Positions 12,401-21,900 of a DNA stretch of 24,095 bases are shown here, in pieces. Position 1 is the stretch's first letter, and every line of letters starts with the position of its first letter. The stretch is taken from positions 166,960 through 191,054 of the forward strand of contig NW_020170457.1 of the NCBI RefSeq assembly GCF_000524195.1, read 5' to 3'. The translations under genes and the position numbers were made by a program. Source of the DNA: Echinococcus granulosus (taxonomy: Eukaryota; Platyhelminthes; Cestoda; Cyclophyllidea; Taeniidae). The notes beneath the pieces were generated by a model. It made no database searches, had not been told where the DNA came from, and saw nothing but the letters and a program-made list of their open reading frames with translations.

Positions 12401-15400
12401 TTTTTCAAAAACGTAAGTGATATTTTTAGTGTTGCTTTGAAGCGTGTTAGGTGGTGTTTCCCAGACACTCACTGATGTTTTCACCGTGGCGAGACAGGAA
12501 GTAGTCTCTTTGAATTTCGTATCCAAAATTCCACCTCTTAGCGTTTGAGTTATTTTAGAAAGGAAAAAGTTTAAAAACACATTAATTAAAGGCGATAAAA
12601 GGAAGGGAGTCGCCGGACTATTTGGTATTCAGTCTGAGACATAACAAAGGTGGTGCTTTACCGACTTAAATAAGTTATTTATGGTGATGAATCAGTGAAT
12701 ATATTTAAGGCAAAAGCATGTGCTTAATACCTTACGGTGGATGTCTTACGCGAAGGGGTGCTTAAAAGTCCTATTCTCTCGCCTCCCACCTCCAAGTTGT
12801 CAAGTGTCAGTCACCTTGTCAGTAACTATGTTTCCCCTGTTCTACAATCACATTGTTGGAAGGTGGACAGTCCAAAAGTCAAAGGGTCAGGTCTTCCTTT
12901 TCTGCACTTAAAGATGGGTCATCATTCCACCTTTTTCAGGCCACTGACTACGAATGCGGGATTCTCAAATGAAATAGCTGTGGCTTGCTCAATTCGCTTT
13001 CCCTCCATCTCTACCTCTCCGCGCCTTCCCGCTTCCAGTGTTACCAAGGTACAGTGATACTCAAAATATATATGGAACAAAAATCAAGCAAGCCAAAGAT
13101 CCAAATAATCTCTTGCATAAGTGCATAAATTTCCAAAAAATGATAAACTTTTGTTATTTTTTAGCAAAATACTTTTTTAAGCTTTAAAATGCCTTTATTG
13201 ATTTTCAAATGTCATGTTAAAATTAACGATAGTCTTTTTAAAAAATGGTTCTCCTAAACACCGCCTTTTTTAAAAGACCGCCTAATTATGAGGTTTTATT
13301 CATGGTGCATTAATGACTGCTTATAAGTGTGCAAAATCAGGAGAAATTGATAGCGAGCAGTAAAAATCGGAGAAAGTCAAAGGGAATATAGCAAGGGCAA
13401 CTTTTTACTTAATCATTACTAAACTCTCATTTTACGAAAATATAGCTTGTGTTTTTTAAATTAGTCTTTCCTAAATAGTCAATTATCTTAAATAAGTGGC
13501 CATCGTATTGAACCAAAGGAAAAAAATAGACAGACTATTTCTGGAGGCAAAAGATTAAAGCAAAACTGTCAGACGGGGGCAATGGACACGACCTCCGCTT
13601 ATTTGTTCACTTGTTAATTTGTCTTCTTGCCTGCTTGGCTGGCTTGTTTGCTGCAATACCAAGGAGAACGGTATGTCCACGTGTACCAGAAAATGTGCAC
13701 GGAATGTGTGCGATGTGAATGGGATGTGTCCAGGACTGTCGTGAAAATGGGCCTTTTTGGTGCATTTTCACCCCTTCAGCAGGTGGTAGAAGCGGCCTCC
13801 AAATGTGGAGGAATTTGCGGGCTAGGGAGTACTTCAGGTTGAAGTCAGCCTTTGCTCACCTCAACCTGGTTCCAACGTATCGCCTGAGGAGGCGCTTTCG
13901 TTGTCAAATGAGGAATTATTTTTTTGTGTCCACGATCCTGACAAAAGGGGTCACCAAAATTCGCCTCCTTAACTGTGGAATTACTGAGCTGACAGACTGG
14001 CTGTCAAAAAAGGGGAAATACATTTACTCTATCGATTTCGATGTCTTGAGGAACGAGGACCACTTTCGCACTTTGATGTATTTTAATTTCGAAGAGGGAA
14101 AAACAGTTTTCATTTTGACAGATACGATGAAGTAGTCGCATCTGACAAGCGGTTAGATGACACAAACCTCGTGACTGAGCAAACGCTAGCAAATCCCAGG
14201 GACGGGATAAACACATAAAACTTTGTCAATTTACAAATGCTTCACTTTACAGCACATAAATGTAAGATGTCTTCCTCTAGCCACTCTCCTCTAAATCCAA
14301 GGGTCTGAAGCCGAGAGCAAGCGGCGGGGAGGAAAACAGGGCAAGAGCGAAACTATTACAACGTGTCTACCTAATGGACTTAGTGACAATATAACCGTTC
14401 CTTTGCCTCACGCTTTCTGTTCCCCTTTTCCAAGGCAGCCTTCAAAGTTTGCCTCCCTAAAGTTAACATAAATCATTGAGACAATGCTGCGCTTTTAACT
14501 GAATCGTCAAGGAGGGGAAGCAAACTGCAGTGCAGACGCCCTCCTATTTGGTTATATTTTAAACCCGAGGTACCCTCATTTTTTTAAGGATGATACGAGT
14601 GTAAGAACATATTGAAGTATTTATCTGTTTTGGTCTGCATTTTAAACCTTTATTTTGAATCTTTCTTTATCTTTTTAGGAAATATCACCAAGATTAGATA
14701 TTTGGGAGTGTTTTCAATCAAAAAATAAGCAAATTTTGCTAGGGGCGACACCTCTTGGGTAAAACAGACATTACAATTTATCTCCTTTTTTGTTCTAAGC
14801 ATTTTCCGCCCACTTAGCATTCCTGTCAGTCCGGTGAACTAGGCATCCCTCATATTTTCACGTGGGAACTCCTCCCTTTCGTCATTTCGCCTGGGCGGGA
14901 AATGTCACAACTAGGTTCCCAAGTTGTCACTAAGACGATTAGAAACTGTCCAGAATTAAAATAAATTCTCGCCGACATTCGCAACGAGCTACTCGGCCAA
15001 AACGCAAAACATGACTGTGTCAGCTCCGCGAAATACTCAAAAAAATACTCAAGTAGGCATAAATTAAAGAATCCACTTGACGGAACCAGTGGCCTATCAG
15101 CCACACGTACTTCAACGAAAGATTTGGAAGACCCAATGGGTTTGGCAGATGTTGCAGAATAGGTGGAACTTTAGGACTGTCGACAGATAAACAGACAAAT
15201 CGAAGACTTGATGGCAATTGACAAAATTGGATTTAAAAGAACGAATTTTATAGAAGGCTCATTGCTATTTATGCCGTCTAAAAGACTAACTTTTGAAAGA
15301 AAAAAATAGGTCAAGCTTTCAAATCCTAGTAAATAGGGATTTTGCTGACAGGTAAGTTACACATCCTGGAGTCAGTATTTAATTATTAAAAACAGATTTG

Positions 15401-17362
15401 AGTAATTTACTTGACTTTTCCATTAAAAAAGAGAAAACTTTCTTTAATGAGGTAAAATTGTGATCGAAAACTCTGACCTGTGCGTAAAAAGAGAGTGCAA
15501 TGAGATGTCTAAAAGACAGAGGGAGGGAGAGGCGGAGAAAGGGAGGAGGAAGGGTGGGAAAAAGAGGAAAGAAAGCAAATAATTTAGTAGAAGGCAAAAT
15601 TTTTTCGAACTCAACCACCTCAAAAAAAATTTATCTTCTTAAGAAATTTTTAGGACTTGAGCTGCTTCTCAAAAAATCAAAGTCGAAAAATGTAATGAAG
15701 CTACTTTTCCTTCAGGTTTTTTCCTTTTGTGGCACAAAAGAGAAGATTCTGAGGGTAGAAAATGAAGGTGCTCCAATAAAATGGAATACATTTTATAATT
15801 CTCCCTTAAAATCTGCCAATTTTGTAGAAAAATCTTTAGAGACTTCAAACATCTCTTACAAGATAAGAATTAAAAAGTCGTAAAACCGATTTTTTTCCCC
15901 CAAGTAATGGCCCTGACAAATAGCTTATTTTTCACAAAAACAAATTTACCACATAAGCCGAGTAAGTCAATTTTTTTTCTTACAAAAGTTTTTGAAAAAT
16001 TGCTTAGAGATTATCAAATGGCGATGAGACATAATGTACACAATGTTGCATAAAATCCTCCCTTTTAAGACAACAAAAATGCCTAAAATTAAACTGATTA
16101 GCAAATACTGTGACGTCTGAGTTAACCAGCCATGACAAGGAGATAGTTTGGATTTATTGTTAATAAGCTCCTTCGGCAGCGTATTAACTTCTTAGAGGAT
16201 TTCGGCGGTGAGGGAAGACCCTCCTATGGAATGTAGCGGCAGCTCCTGAAGAAATATGCAACCTTCCAAGCATGAGGGTGAACGGTGAATAAACCTCAAA
16301 AATCGTGCAGCTTTCTTTTGTTGTTCACTTTTTTGGGGGAAGGAGGAAGGAAAAAATCGGTCACCTCCACTCCGACTTGGTAAAGCCTTTTTAACTATTC
16401 GTCCACCGGCCATAAACATTGTTTTTTGGAAACACAACCTCAATACATCTCAAGCTTGACCTTCAAATTTATGGCTCTAAGAAAATTTATTTTTGACTCC
16501 TGAAAAGTAACAAGGGAAAGAAAAATTCGCCTTTTAAAAGTATCTCAAAGGGCATAGGCAGGACGTAGCCGTAATATTGACAATTTAGTGGAAGATCCAC
16601 GTGGGCCCAACTGCGCCACCAGAAAGTTGCGAACTTTAAAGACACCCAACTTGTAGTGACATAAATTTAAACAAAACAAATCAAGCCAGATTTAATTGGT
16701 CGTTGTTCTGCCTTTTCCTTTCATGTCTAAATAGCCATACTACGTGAAAGCGCGCCTTCGGTGCATAGCGCGGACTGTGGGGCTATTTCAAAGCGCAAAG
16801 AAGTAAAACTTTTTTCTAATTCCATCCAAAAAGGTAAATGTCAAATCCTCCAGAGAGGTTAAAATTGCTAAATTTAGCCCTACACATTTACATACCGATG
16901 CATTGTGTTAATTTTCGTGTGCCTTTTGATGATTGCACGGAGGATACCTCGGTGCGGGCTTTGCGTAGTTACAAAGGCTCTTCCAGACAACAACAGATGA
17001 GTAATTAGTTGGGAACTGCGCATAAAGTAAAAATGGCAAGTTAACTCTGTTTCGCCACTAAACATGGCCCAAGTCTAAATGGGTTTTTTGTCTAAAGTGG
17101 GGAACCTGAGTGAGTGAGATCGCCCGGACACTCCGGAGGCAATGCCCCACCAGCTAGCTTGAAAATGTGCGTAAATGCTTTTAGTTCGAAGTAGCAGATA
17201 AAAACGTATTCCTAACGAAAAGGCAAGGTAGAAAAATGTGCCATTATAAGGGGGATTATTTCTTATGGACTCACTTTCATTGGGTCTAGGCGGGAACAAT
17301 CTGGAATATCCAGCCTCAGTGATAATGGTGCATACCAATGCAATCCCATATGCAAGGATCAT
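3237..17362 (-). CDS. Eph receptor tyrosine kinase, 5' part of the gene (four exons, partial)
   Basis: Eph receptors are single-pass cell-surface tyrosine kinases that bind membrane-tethered ephrins on neighbouring cells and steer axons, cell sorting and tissue boundaries. The modelled CDS joins 17362-17275, 10106-10000, 7517-7239 and 3485-3237, giving 723 nt or 241 codons: signal peptide, a short linker, then the ephrin-binding jelly-roll domain (Pfam Ephrin_lbd, PF01404). Phases at the three junctions are 1, 0 and 0, with donors GTGAGT, GTAAGT, GTAGGT and GTGGGC. Exons 3 and 4 carry the recognisable homology. Exons 1 and 2 are placed by splice phase, signal peptide and spacing of tryptophans. 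Everything after the ligand-binding domain (Cys-rich/EGF-like, two FN3, transmembrane, kinase, SAM) is missing because the gene leaves the window on the left. Whether the kinase is present and active cannot be seen here. Sequence is too divergent to call type A or B. Confidence 0.85.
3486..7238 (-). other. Intron 3 of the Eph receptor, about 3.75 kb
   Basis: The intron begins GTAGGT and ends in a pyrimidine tract plus TTTTAG, and splits the ligand-binding domain in phase 0. It contains several exon-like segments: minus 4232-4299 (ending GAG|GTAAGG), plus 3778-3840 (ending G|GTAAGT) and a plus acceptor near 5673. None shows a family match. The frames at 4498-4881 (minus) and 5891-6229 (plus) reach 127 and 112 codons, lengths expected by chance in 24 kb. 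Confidence 0.65.
7239..7517 (-). CDS. Eph receptor exon 3: first half of the ligand-binding domain
   Basis: The exon is 279 nt, 93 codons (residues 66-158), phase 0 at both ends. It follows a strong polypyrimidine acceptor (ctctctacctatcttag) and ends GAT|GTAGGT. The decisive match is the segment LSVHVQVNFMLRSC followed by GGACRENFDVFLQQ. It aligns with the Eph consensus strand 'A.R.(Y/H)VE(I/M)KF(T/S)(L/V)RDC', a loop, then 'G(T/S)CKETFNLYYYE'. The two Cys (119 and 132) are the pair that forms a loop disulfide in Eph receptors. The preceding YSVYGLCESS aligns with the family's '(T/R)YQVCNV' region, although here the Cys sits about three residues later (position 82). The Cys119-Cys132 loop has 12 residues instead of the usual 9. 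An overlapping open frame on the same strand (7415-7702) has no homology and is a shadow. Confidence 0.9.
7518..9999 (-). other. Intron 2 of the Eph receptor, about 2.5 kb
   Basis: The intron runs from a consensus GTAAGT donor to the acceptor of exon 3. It holds only a short TG dinucleotide run (9403-9413) and unremarkable open frames, for example 9545-9856 plus. I see no second gene in it. Its left border is firm. Its right border depends on exon 2 being correctly placed. Confidence 0.45.
10000..10106 (-). CDS. Eph receptor exon 2: start of the ligand-binding domain (tentative)
   Basis: This 107-nt exon contributes two bases and 35 codons (residues 31-65) and ends at a consensus donor AAG|GTAAGT in phase 0. 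In Eph proteins the domain opens with a hydrophobic strand, LLD(S/T), then about ten residues to a Trp, and after a further 7-9 residues a second Trp that starts the next exon in vertebrates. Here an Asp (residue 47) is followed 11 residues later by Trp (residue 58, in LALIWDGNAVAK), and the next exon starts with Trp (residue 66). That spacing and the exon border before Trp match the family, but the residues themselves are barely conserved. The acceptor (gatttctag) is only moderate, and the first 10-15 residues are rich in Lys and not typical of the domain. Confidence 0.45.
10558..10598 (+). repeat. Uninterrupted 41-nt homopurine tract
   Basis: All 41 bases are A or G on the plus strand. As the Eph gene runs on the minus strand, its pre-mRNA would carry a 41-nt pyrimidine tract here inside intron 1. 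Such tracts can form triplex DNA or bind pyrimidine-tract proteins. No function is shown. Confidence 0.85.
10796..10971. repeat. 30-bp minisatellite, about six diverged units
   Basis: Units start at 10796 (26 bp, shortened), 10822, 10852, 10882, 10912 and 10942 (30 bp each), followed by a decayed seventh. A unit reads roughly 'gagtgaaagg-attc(a/c)cc-gaatgaaccaat'. The shared (g/a)ccaat ending and attc core are the clearest anchors, with several substitutions per copy. As 30 is a multiple of three, frames stay open through the array on the minus strand (10737-10940 and 10745-11044), giving decapeptide repeats such as LVHSGES and THWF. These are by-products of the repeat. Confidence 0.9.
11835..11934. 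other. Assembly gap (100 N)
   Basis: Exactly 100 unknown bases, the customary placeholder for a gap of unknown length. The distance across intron 1 is therefore uncertain, and an unseen exon could lie here. Confidence 0.98.
11964..11975 (+). repeat. Run of 12 C, 30 bases from the gap
   Basis: Twelve consecutive C followed by TTTTT. Such a run is error-prone in sequencing and may be why assembly broke nearby. Confidence 0.9.
13719..14135 (+). other. Longest open frame in the window (138 codons), unrecognised
   Basis: It reads from a GTG or alternative start to TAG. The second half has orderly codons and a stretch, TKIRLLNCGITELTDWL, that looks like one leucine-rich repeat. No second repeat follows. 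At this base composition a few frames of 130 or more codons are expected by chance in 24 kb of both strands, and it lies inside intron 1 of the opposite-strand gene. I cannot support it as a gene. Confidence 0.12.
15518..15575 (+). repeat. 58-nt purine tract with G-runs
   Basis: The tract is purine except for a C at 15533 and a T at 15555. It contains five GGG runs (15521, 15525, 15541, 15552, 15556) with loops of 1, 13, 8 and 1, so an imperfect G-quadruplex is possible. The lysine-rich open frame running through it from 15500 to 15883 (plus) is compositional and not a gene I can support. Confidence 0.75.
17275..17362 (-). CDS. Eph receptor exon 1: start codon and signal peptide
   Basis: The exon encodes residues 1-29 plus one base. 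The peptide begins MILAYGIALVCTIITEAG, a hydrophobic core of about 12 residues followed by small residues. This fits a secretory signal peptide cleaved near residue 17 or 18, as a receptor needs. It ends at a near-perfect donor (A|GTGAGT), leaving phase 1, which matches the phase of exon 2 and makes an Asn codon across the junction. The frame stays open for 35 further codons to an ATG at 17467. I chose the inner ATG because the outer one would bury the hydrophobic segment about 36 residues in. The n-region has no basic residue, which is unusual but tolerated. The placement rests on phase, signal peptide and promoter context, not on homology. Confidence 0.55.
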
Positions 17363-17520
17363 ATTTTTATTTTGAGATGTGTTTTGCCATTCAGGTATAC
17401 ATCCGCAAGGAGACACGTCGACATTAAAGTGGTCTGCTGCCACACTTAACCTACACCCAACCGTCATAGAAGCCGAATCACGCCACCTTCTGATTGGCCA
17501 ATTTTAAAGAGCGCGCGGCT
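17363..17520 (-). promoter_or_regulatory. Likely promoter and 5' leader of the Eph receptor gene, with a palindromic CCAAT element
   Basis: About 130 bases upstream of the start codon lies the palindrome attggccaat (17493-17502), extended on the minus strand to GGCCAATCAG, a good NF-Y (CCAAT-box) site. Just beyond it is a small CpG-rich patch (gcgcgcgg, 17511-17518). No clear TATA box lies between the element and the ATG. The orientation and distance suit a promoter for exon 1. Because the element is a palindrome it could serve transcription in either direction. No transcription start can be fixed from sequence alone. Confidence 0.4.
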
Positions 17521-18756
17521 TAAACAACTTGGGCGGAATTTCCCTATGTGCAGGGAGGAGTCATGTGGACAACTTTTTCGGTCCTTTTGGGTCCTAAAAA
17601 AATGAACCAAAATTAACATGACACACCGGCATTTGTAGGTCTATTCTTCCCTAAAGTGGTACACTACGGCCCAAATATGACGACCTTTTTTGTTCCCGTG
17701 GACTACCCACGGAGAAGGTAAAGTACCTCATAGTTCAGACGGAGAAAAGATCATTTAAAGTGTTTGACTATATTAACCACGCAAATTTGTTCATTTAATG
17801 GTCATCTGAGGTTGGGAGAAAGTTAAATGAGGTGAGAAAGGGAAAAAGAATAAAAGGTATCTCACTTGAAACGTCCTGGTCCTTATTGAAGACACTGAAG
17901 ATTGTATGAGCATGGGTGTAATTGGAGTGCGGAGATGAATGAAATGCTGTGACACAAAGATAGTGGCCGAAAGTGGGGACACCAAAGAGATTTCGCCGAT
18001 GTCGTTTTTTCGCCCACTTCATGTATCTCTACGGGAGCGTTTGTAAAGACGTCCATTGGGAATGCTTTCGACTCTTACTAGCCAACCGCCTTCATGCAAA
18101 ATGCAAGATTATGCGGCTTTAAAGAGTGAAAGGGTTTTCCATGACTCGTTTATTATGAGTCCTTGTCAATTCGATTAATGAGCGGTTATAGTTGCTGCGA
18201 TGCCTAGATTCTAGCGTTTACACATCAGTCATTGTTCACTTTGACAGGATTCGTTTGCCCCGCCAATAAGACGGGGTATCCGATTCGATCCTCCCGAAAG
18301 TATTTCTTGGGAACTAGCCATATGAAGCGGAAAGAAGGGTCTACGGCATATTAATGACAACTGCGCCAAAAAGGGAAAGCAGAAACCCAACGAGACTGTA
18401 GAACCTGTGCTGTTAAGTAGATAACTTGACCACCATCAAATGGTAGCGAATAATTTGTTTCGCTCATAATCAAAAAATGGGGAATTTTCTTCACAAAATT
18501 CCACTCAAAAACCTAATTTCTTTCTACCCTAGTTTTAACTTTTGCAATTTCTTGTGGGAATTTGCTTCACCACTTTTGGCAAATATTTGCCCTGCTGCAT
18601 AATTTATCAAATGGACGGATGAAGTGGTGTGTGTTGATAGACCGAGGCCAGCCAGAGTAAATACCTTGAAGAAATCTTTCCCCTTGATTAAATATTATAA
18701 ACACTTTGTCTAATCCCTGTCCAGCTGCCAAGCCTACTTGCCTGTGTGTTCATTAG
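17521..18756. other. Region upstream of the Eph receptor, no identified gene
   Basis: It holds overlapping short frames on both strands. The best is a minus-strand 52-codon ATG frame ending at AA|GTGAGA (18022-17866), described in the findings as a possible alternative first exon. A plus-strand acceptor-like site at about 18247 (ttcactttgacag) opens a short coding-like frame with no family match. Confidence 0.5.
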
Positions 18757-18973
18757 GTGGAGTGCAACAAGACCTACACGACAGATGGGGTCGTTGCCTT
18801 CTTCCATGGTCACTCTCTCCCTCTCCCGTTCTCGCTCTCGCCCGCTTTCCCGCTCTCCATTTTCGAAGCTGCAGGCAAATCTTTTATCCCCCCCGGATTG
18901 AACTCCAAGTCAGCTTTATTTATGCTGAACTACCAATCATGCAGGAGCACAAAAATAGGTGCCATTAAAAGAG
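18757..18973 (+). CDS. Exon-like segment weakly resembling an SLC25 mitochondrial carrier
   Basis: An acceptor (cctgtgtgttcattag) precedes a frame that stays open for 72 codons to a usable donor (GAG|GTGGGT). The start, VECNKTYTTDGVVAFFHG then HSLPL, fits the matrix-helix signature of mitochondrial carriers, [DE]G-x4-[WYF]-[RK]-G, with His in place of Arg/Lys. It resembles the SLC25A45/47/48 group, which read roughly 'C(V)K.Y...(G)..(A/G)FFKGMSFP(L/I)'. Against it: the following residues come from a pyrimidine-rich tract (18811-18860) that naturally encodes Leu, Pro, Ser and Phe. No exon with the P-x-[DE]-x-x-[KR] motif was found upstream or downstream on this strand. A downstream AATAAA at 19028 overlaps the stop of the unspliced frame. 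It could equally be chance. Confidence 0.22.
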
Positions 18974-21900
18974 GTGGGTTTGTTTACCCGTGTCCACCCT
19001 TTTGGGTGGGCTTTAATTTGTTAGCAAAATAAAGCAGTCTTGTCTTTTTCGCAATTTGCGTGGCCTAAAAAGATCTTATCACATCGTTTCAGAGTTGAAT
19101 AGCACCATCGCGTACCTCGAGTCGACAGAAGTAATTTACTCTGAGGGAAAATAGCCATTTATAGGCCATCTAAGCTGCTTGGTGCCCTGAGTAGTAAGGT
19201 TTCTTACTAGCTGTACATTTGTTTCAGAGGGAAAAAAGGCGTGTTTAAAGTGCAATAAAGAAGCGTTTGTTTTAGTCGTCCAACCATGTACGCGAGCCTT
19301 TTAATTGCCATAATCATACTCGCCCTTTTAGATGGTATGGCGTTACAATCACATTGCTTATGTTGACAGCCACTGAAGAAGAATAACAAACAGACTTTTT
19401 GTTTTTTATTCCAAATATCTATTCAATCGTGACACGTTTGACATGACACATCTTTGACAAGGTTTCTTTCTGCAGCCAAATCCAGGTAAACGTAAATTCC
19501 TTTATCTCGGCATGTCAGAAGACCAAAACCTTTTCACGACTTAAGCTACAACTCTAGTTAACGGCTTGAGGCAACCTTTACGACCTTGTTTATGTGCACG
19601 CATCGCTGAAGGAAGAAATAGATCCACCAATCAATCCTTGTAGGACTCTTGCTGGTGCTCTGCACCATCTTTTACCCTTTGTTTTGAGCTCCCTGTTGCG
19701 GTGTCAATTTCACGACCCCAATGGAAGGAGCTCCAGTTTACGGGTCGAATCTACCTCGGCCCGGAAGGAACCTTTTCGGCAACTTTGTTGTATAACATTT
19801 GAAGTAGATGGAGAAGAAGAAGCTGAGGGCGGACCGCCTAGAAATGGTTTAAATTACACGGTTATGGTGATCAGTCACTAGAAGATGAGGAAACGAAGAT
19901 CTTTTATTCATAGGGCTAACAGAATTGCGTGTCTCTAATGCAATGTCGAGAAAAAATATTTGCCAAGGTAATGTTTTATGCGACACACACATCAGGGAAC
20001 TAATTAAGCAATTGGGTTCTACCCAAATACCCTCCATTAAGAGACACGAAGAAGCATCCACGACTTCTAATGTCCCCTTCAATTTTTTGCCATACGCCGT
20101 TTTGGAGTTTTTTTAGTTATTAACTGGCTGACTGATAGATCCTGCATGAAAACGCTTTTTCCCCAGCGTTTATGGAGTAAATCCACCTATCAAGGGGAAT
20201 ACACCCCATTGCTCACCTCACTTTTCTACGGCGAGGAGCGCTTCGTCTCCGGAAGACTTAAGGAACGACAATATAAATATCCTTTTTTTAAGATTAAACA
20301 CAAGCACGACTGAGGCCTTAATATAACTGAAAATTTAGAAAAAAGGGAAGAAAAAAGCTTCCTCTAGGGAAAAAGTAGAAGTAATAAATGGGAGGGGAAC
20401 GAAGTCTCATTCTTATTAGACAATGCAAGTTCTCATACTGCAGAGCATGAGCTGGAGAAAGTGTTTTCTACAGTGCGAGAGAGTGGCTCTACCACTTTTT
20501 CGACGAGTTCTTCTAAGTCTGCACAACTTTCCAGGAATAGCCGCTTTGGAGATTGAGGCCTACGGAGCCCCAAAAGTCCCTCTAGTAACATTTCATAATG
20601 CCGTAGTTTGAAGGTTTACATGTCCTTTCAAGCAAAAATTATAAATTTCTTAGTTGGCTATGAAAGAAAAACGGAAAAAGAGACCTTCAGGAATTATTTG
20701 ACCCTTTACTACAACCGTTTATCAATTTGCACCTCGTAGCTCATTTCACTCAAAATTTTTTCCTCCATGATATTTTTCTTTTGACAAATTTCAAAGTCCT
20801 AAGACTGATCTATAATCAACAAATTTTTCTATTTTTGGAAAAATTTTAATAAGTAACCAATAGATTTTTGCGCAGTATAATCACTATTTTGCCCTTCTAC
20901 TTCGAAGGCTCAGATACTCACATCGAGGGTACTCGGTGGAGGAGGGCTGCTTACATGGTGGCAAGGTAAAAAATCACAAATGATGGAGGTTTCTGGGAGC
21001 GTGAGGTGGGAAGGGCGAAATAGTTTCAAGATTGTCTCCTCCTTACCTCAGGGACCGATAAAGCCTCCGCAGTCAGGCGATTGGTCCGAATTACCCGCCT
21101 GCAGCCTAAAAAGGCGCATTCAAAATCATGCAATGCACATTTGATTAGTAAAATCCAAAAAGTAAACTTTTTTACCCATTCTAGTGAACGATATTTATAA
21201 CTGCTTAATCTAACATGAGCCCATTCCTTTTCTTTTACTTAGTAGTGTAAAAAATTTTCGGGAATCAAAACTTTCACATTCAAAATGAGCGCACCTGCGA
21301 ATTTTTTCGCTTTTATCTTTTTAAGTGATTCTGTAAAATGAGATGACCAGTTAATTGTAAAAAAGTAATTTCAAAGTGTCCACCCCTCCGTCCATTTGAA
21401 GTGCCCAGGTCACAGGTCATAGTGCAGGCCCTGCAGGGAGCCTTAATGGACGTCACTTTTGAAGTGCCACTGACACGTGCCAAAAAAGACTTTAATAACG
21501 AGGCCATTTTGTGGGATGTCAAGTCACCATGGGACAGTAATGTCTTAAAGTACAATGTCCGTTCTCTGTGCCAAGGCATGTAGCTTGATAAAGTGCAGAT
21601 TTTTGGGTGAAAAATACAAATTTTGACTAGTTTTCTTCCCAAGGGTTTGGTGGTATTCTCTTTGTAAAAGTGGTAATGAATTCTTCTTTTGAAGACGATA
21701 AATTTTTACCATTCTCTTTGTTTTTGGCTTAATTTATATAAAATGACTTGTTTTTTAAGCTGACAAAAAGACGGTCCTTTTATTTGAATGGGATAAATTA
21801 ACGGCTCTCGTCCACGTCAACCCGGGACTTTCGGTGCCGTCAATGAAAAAAGAGGAAGGGGTTTGTTGTGTGCCATTGACCCATGACATATTTTAGACAC

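Larger units (their letters stand above)
10107..17274 (-). other. Intron 1 of the Eph receptor, about 7.2 kb
   Basis: This is the first and longest intron of the model. It contains the 30-bp minisatellite at 10796-10971, two homopurine tracts, the assembly gap at 11835-11934, and a plus-strand exon-like segment at 12940-13048. Long first introns in receptor genes often hold regulatory elements, but nothing in the sequence shows a specific one. The interval depends on exons 1 and 2 being right. Confidence 0.45.

Noticed and set aside
15500..15883. 127-codon lysine-rich plus-strand frame
   Set aside because: It arises from a purine-rich, AT-rich tract with few stop codons. Composition explains it.
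17660..17720. Plus-strand peptide FVPVDYPRRR matching the carrier motif P-x-D-x-x-[KR]
   Set aside because: Its donor leaves phase 2, incompatible with the phase 0 of the carrier-like exon at 18757. The Gly spacing of carrier helix 1 is wrong.
18256..18300. tRNA-like B-box hint (gattcgatcc)
   Set aside because: No matching A box or cloverleaf arms could be drawn around it.
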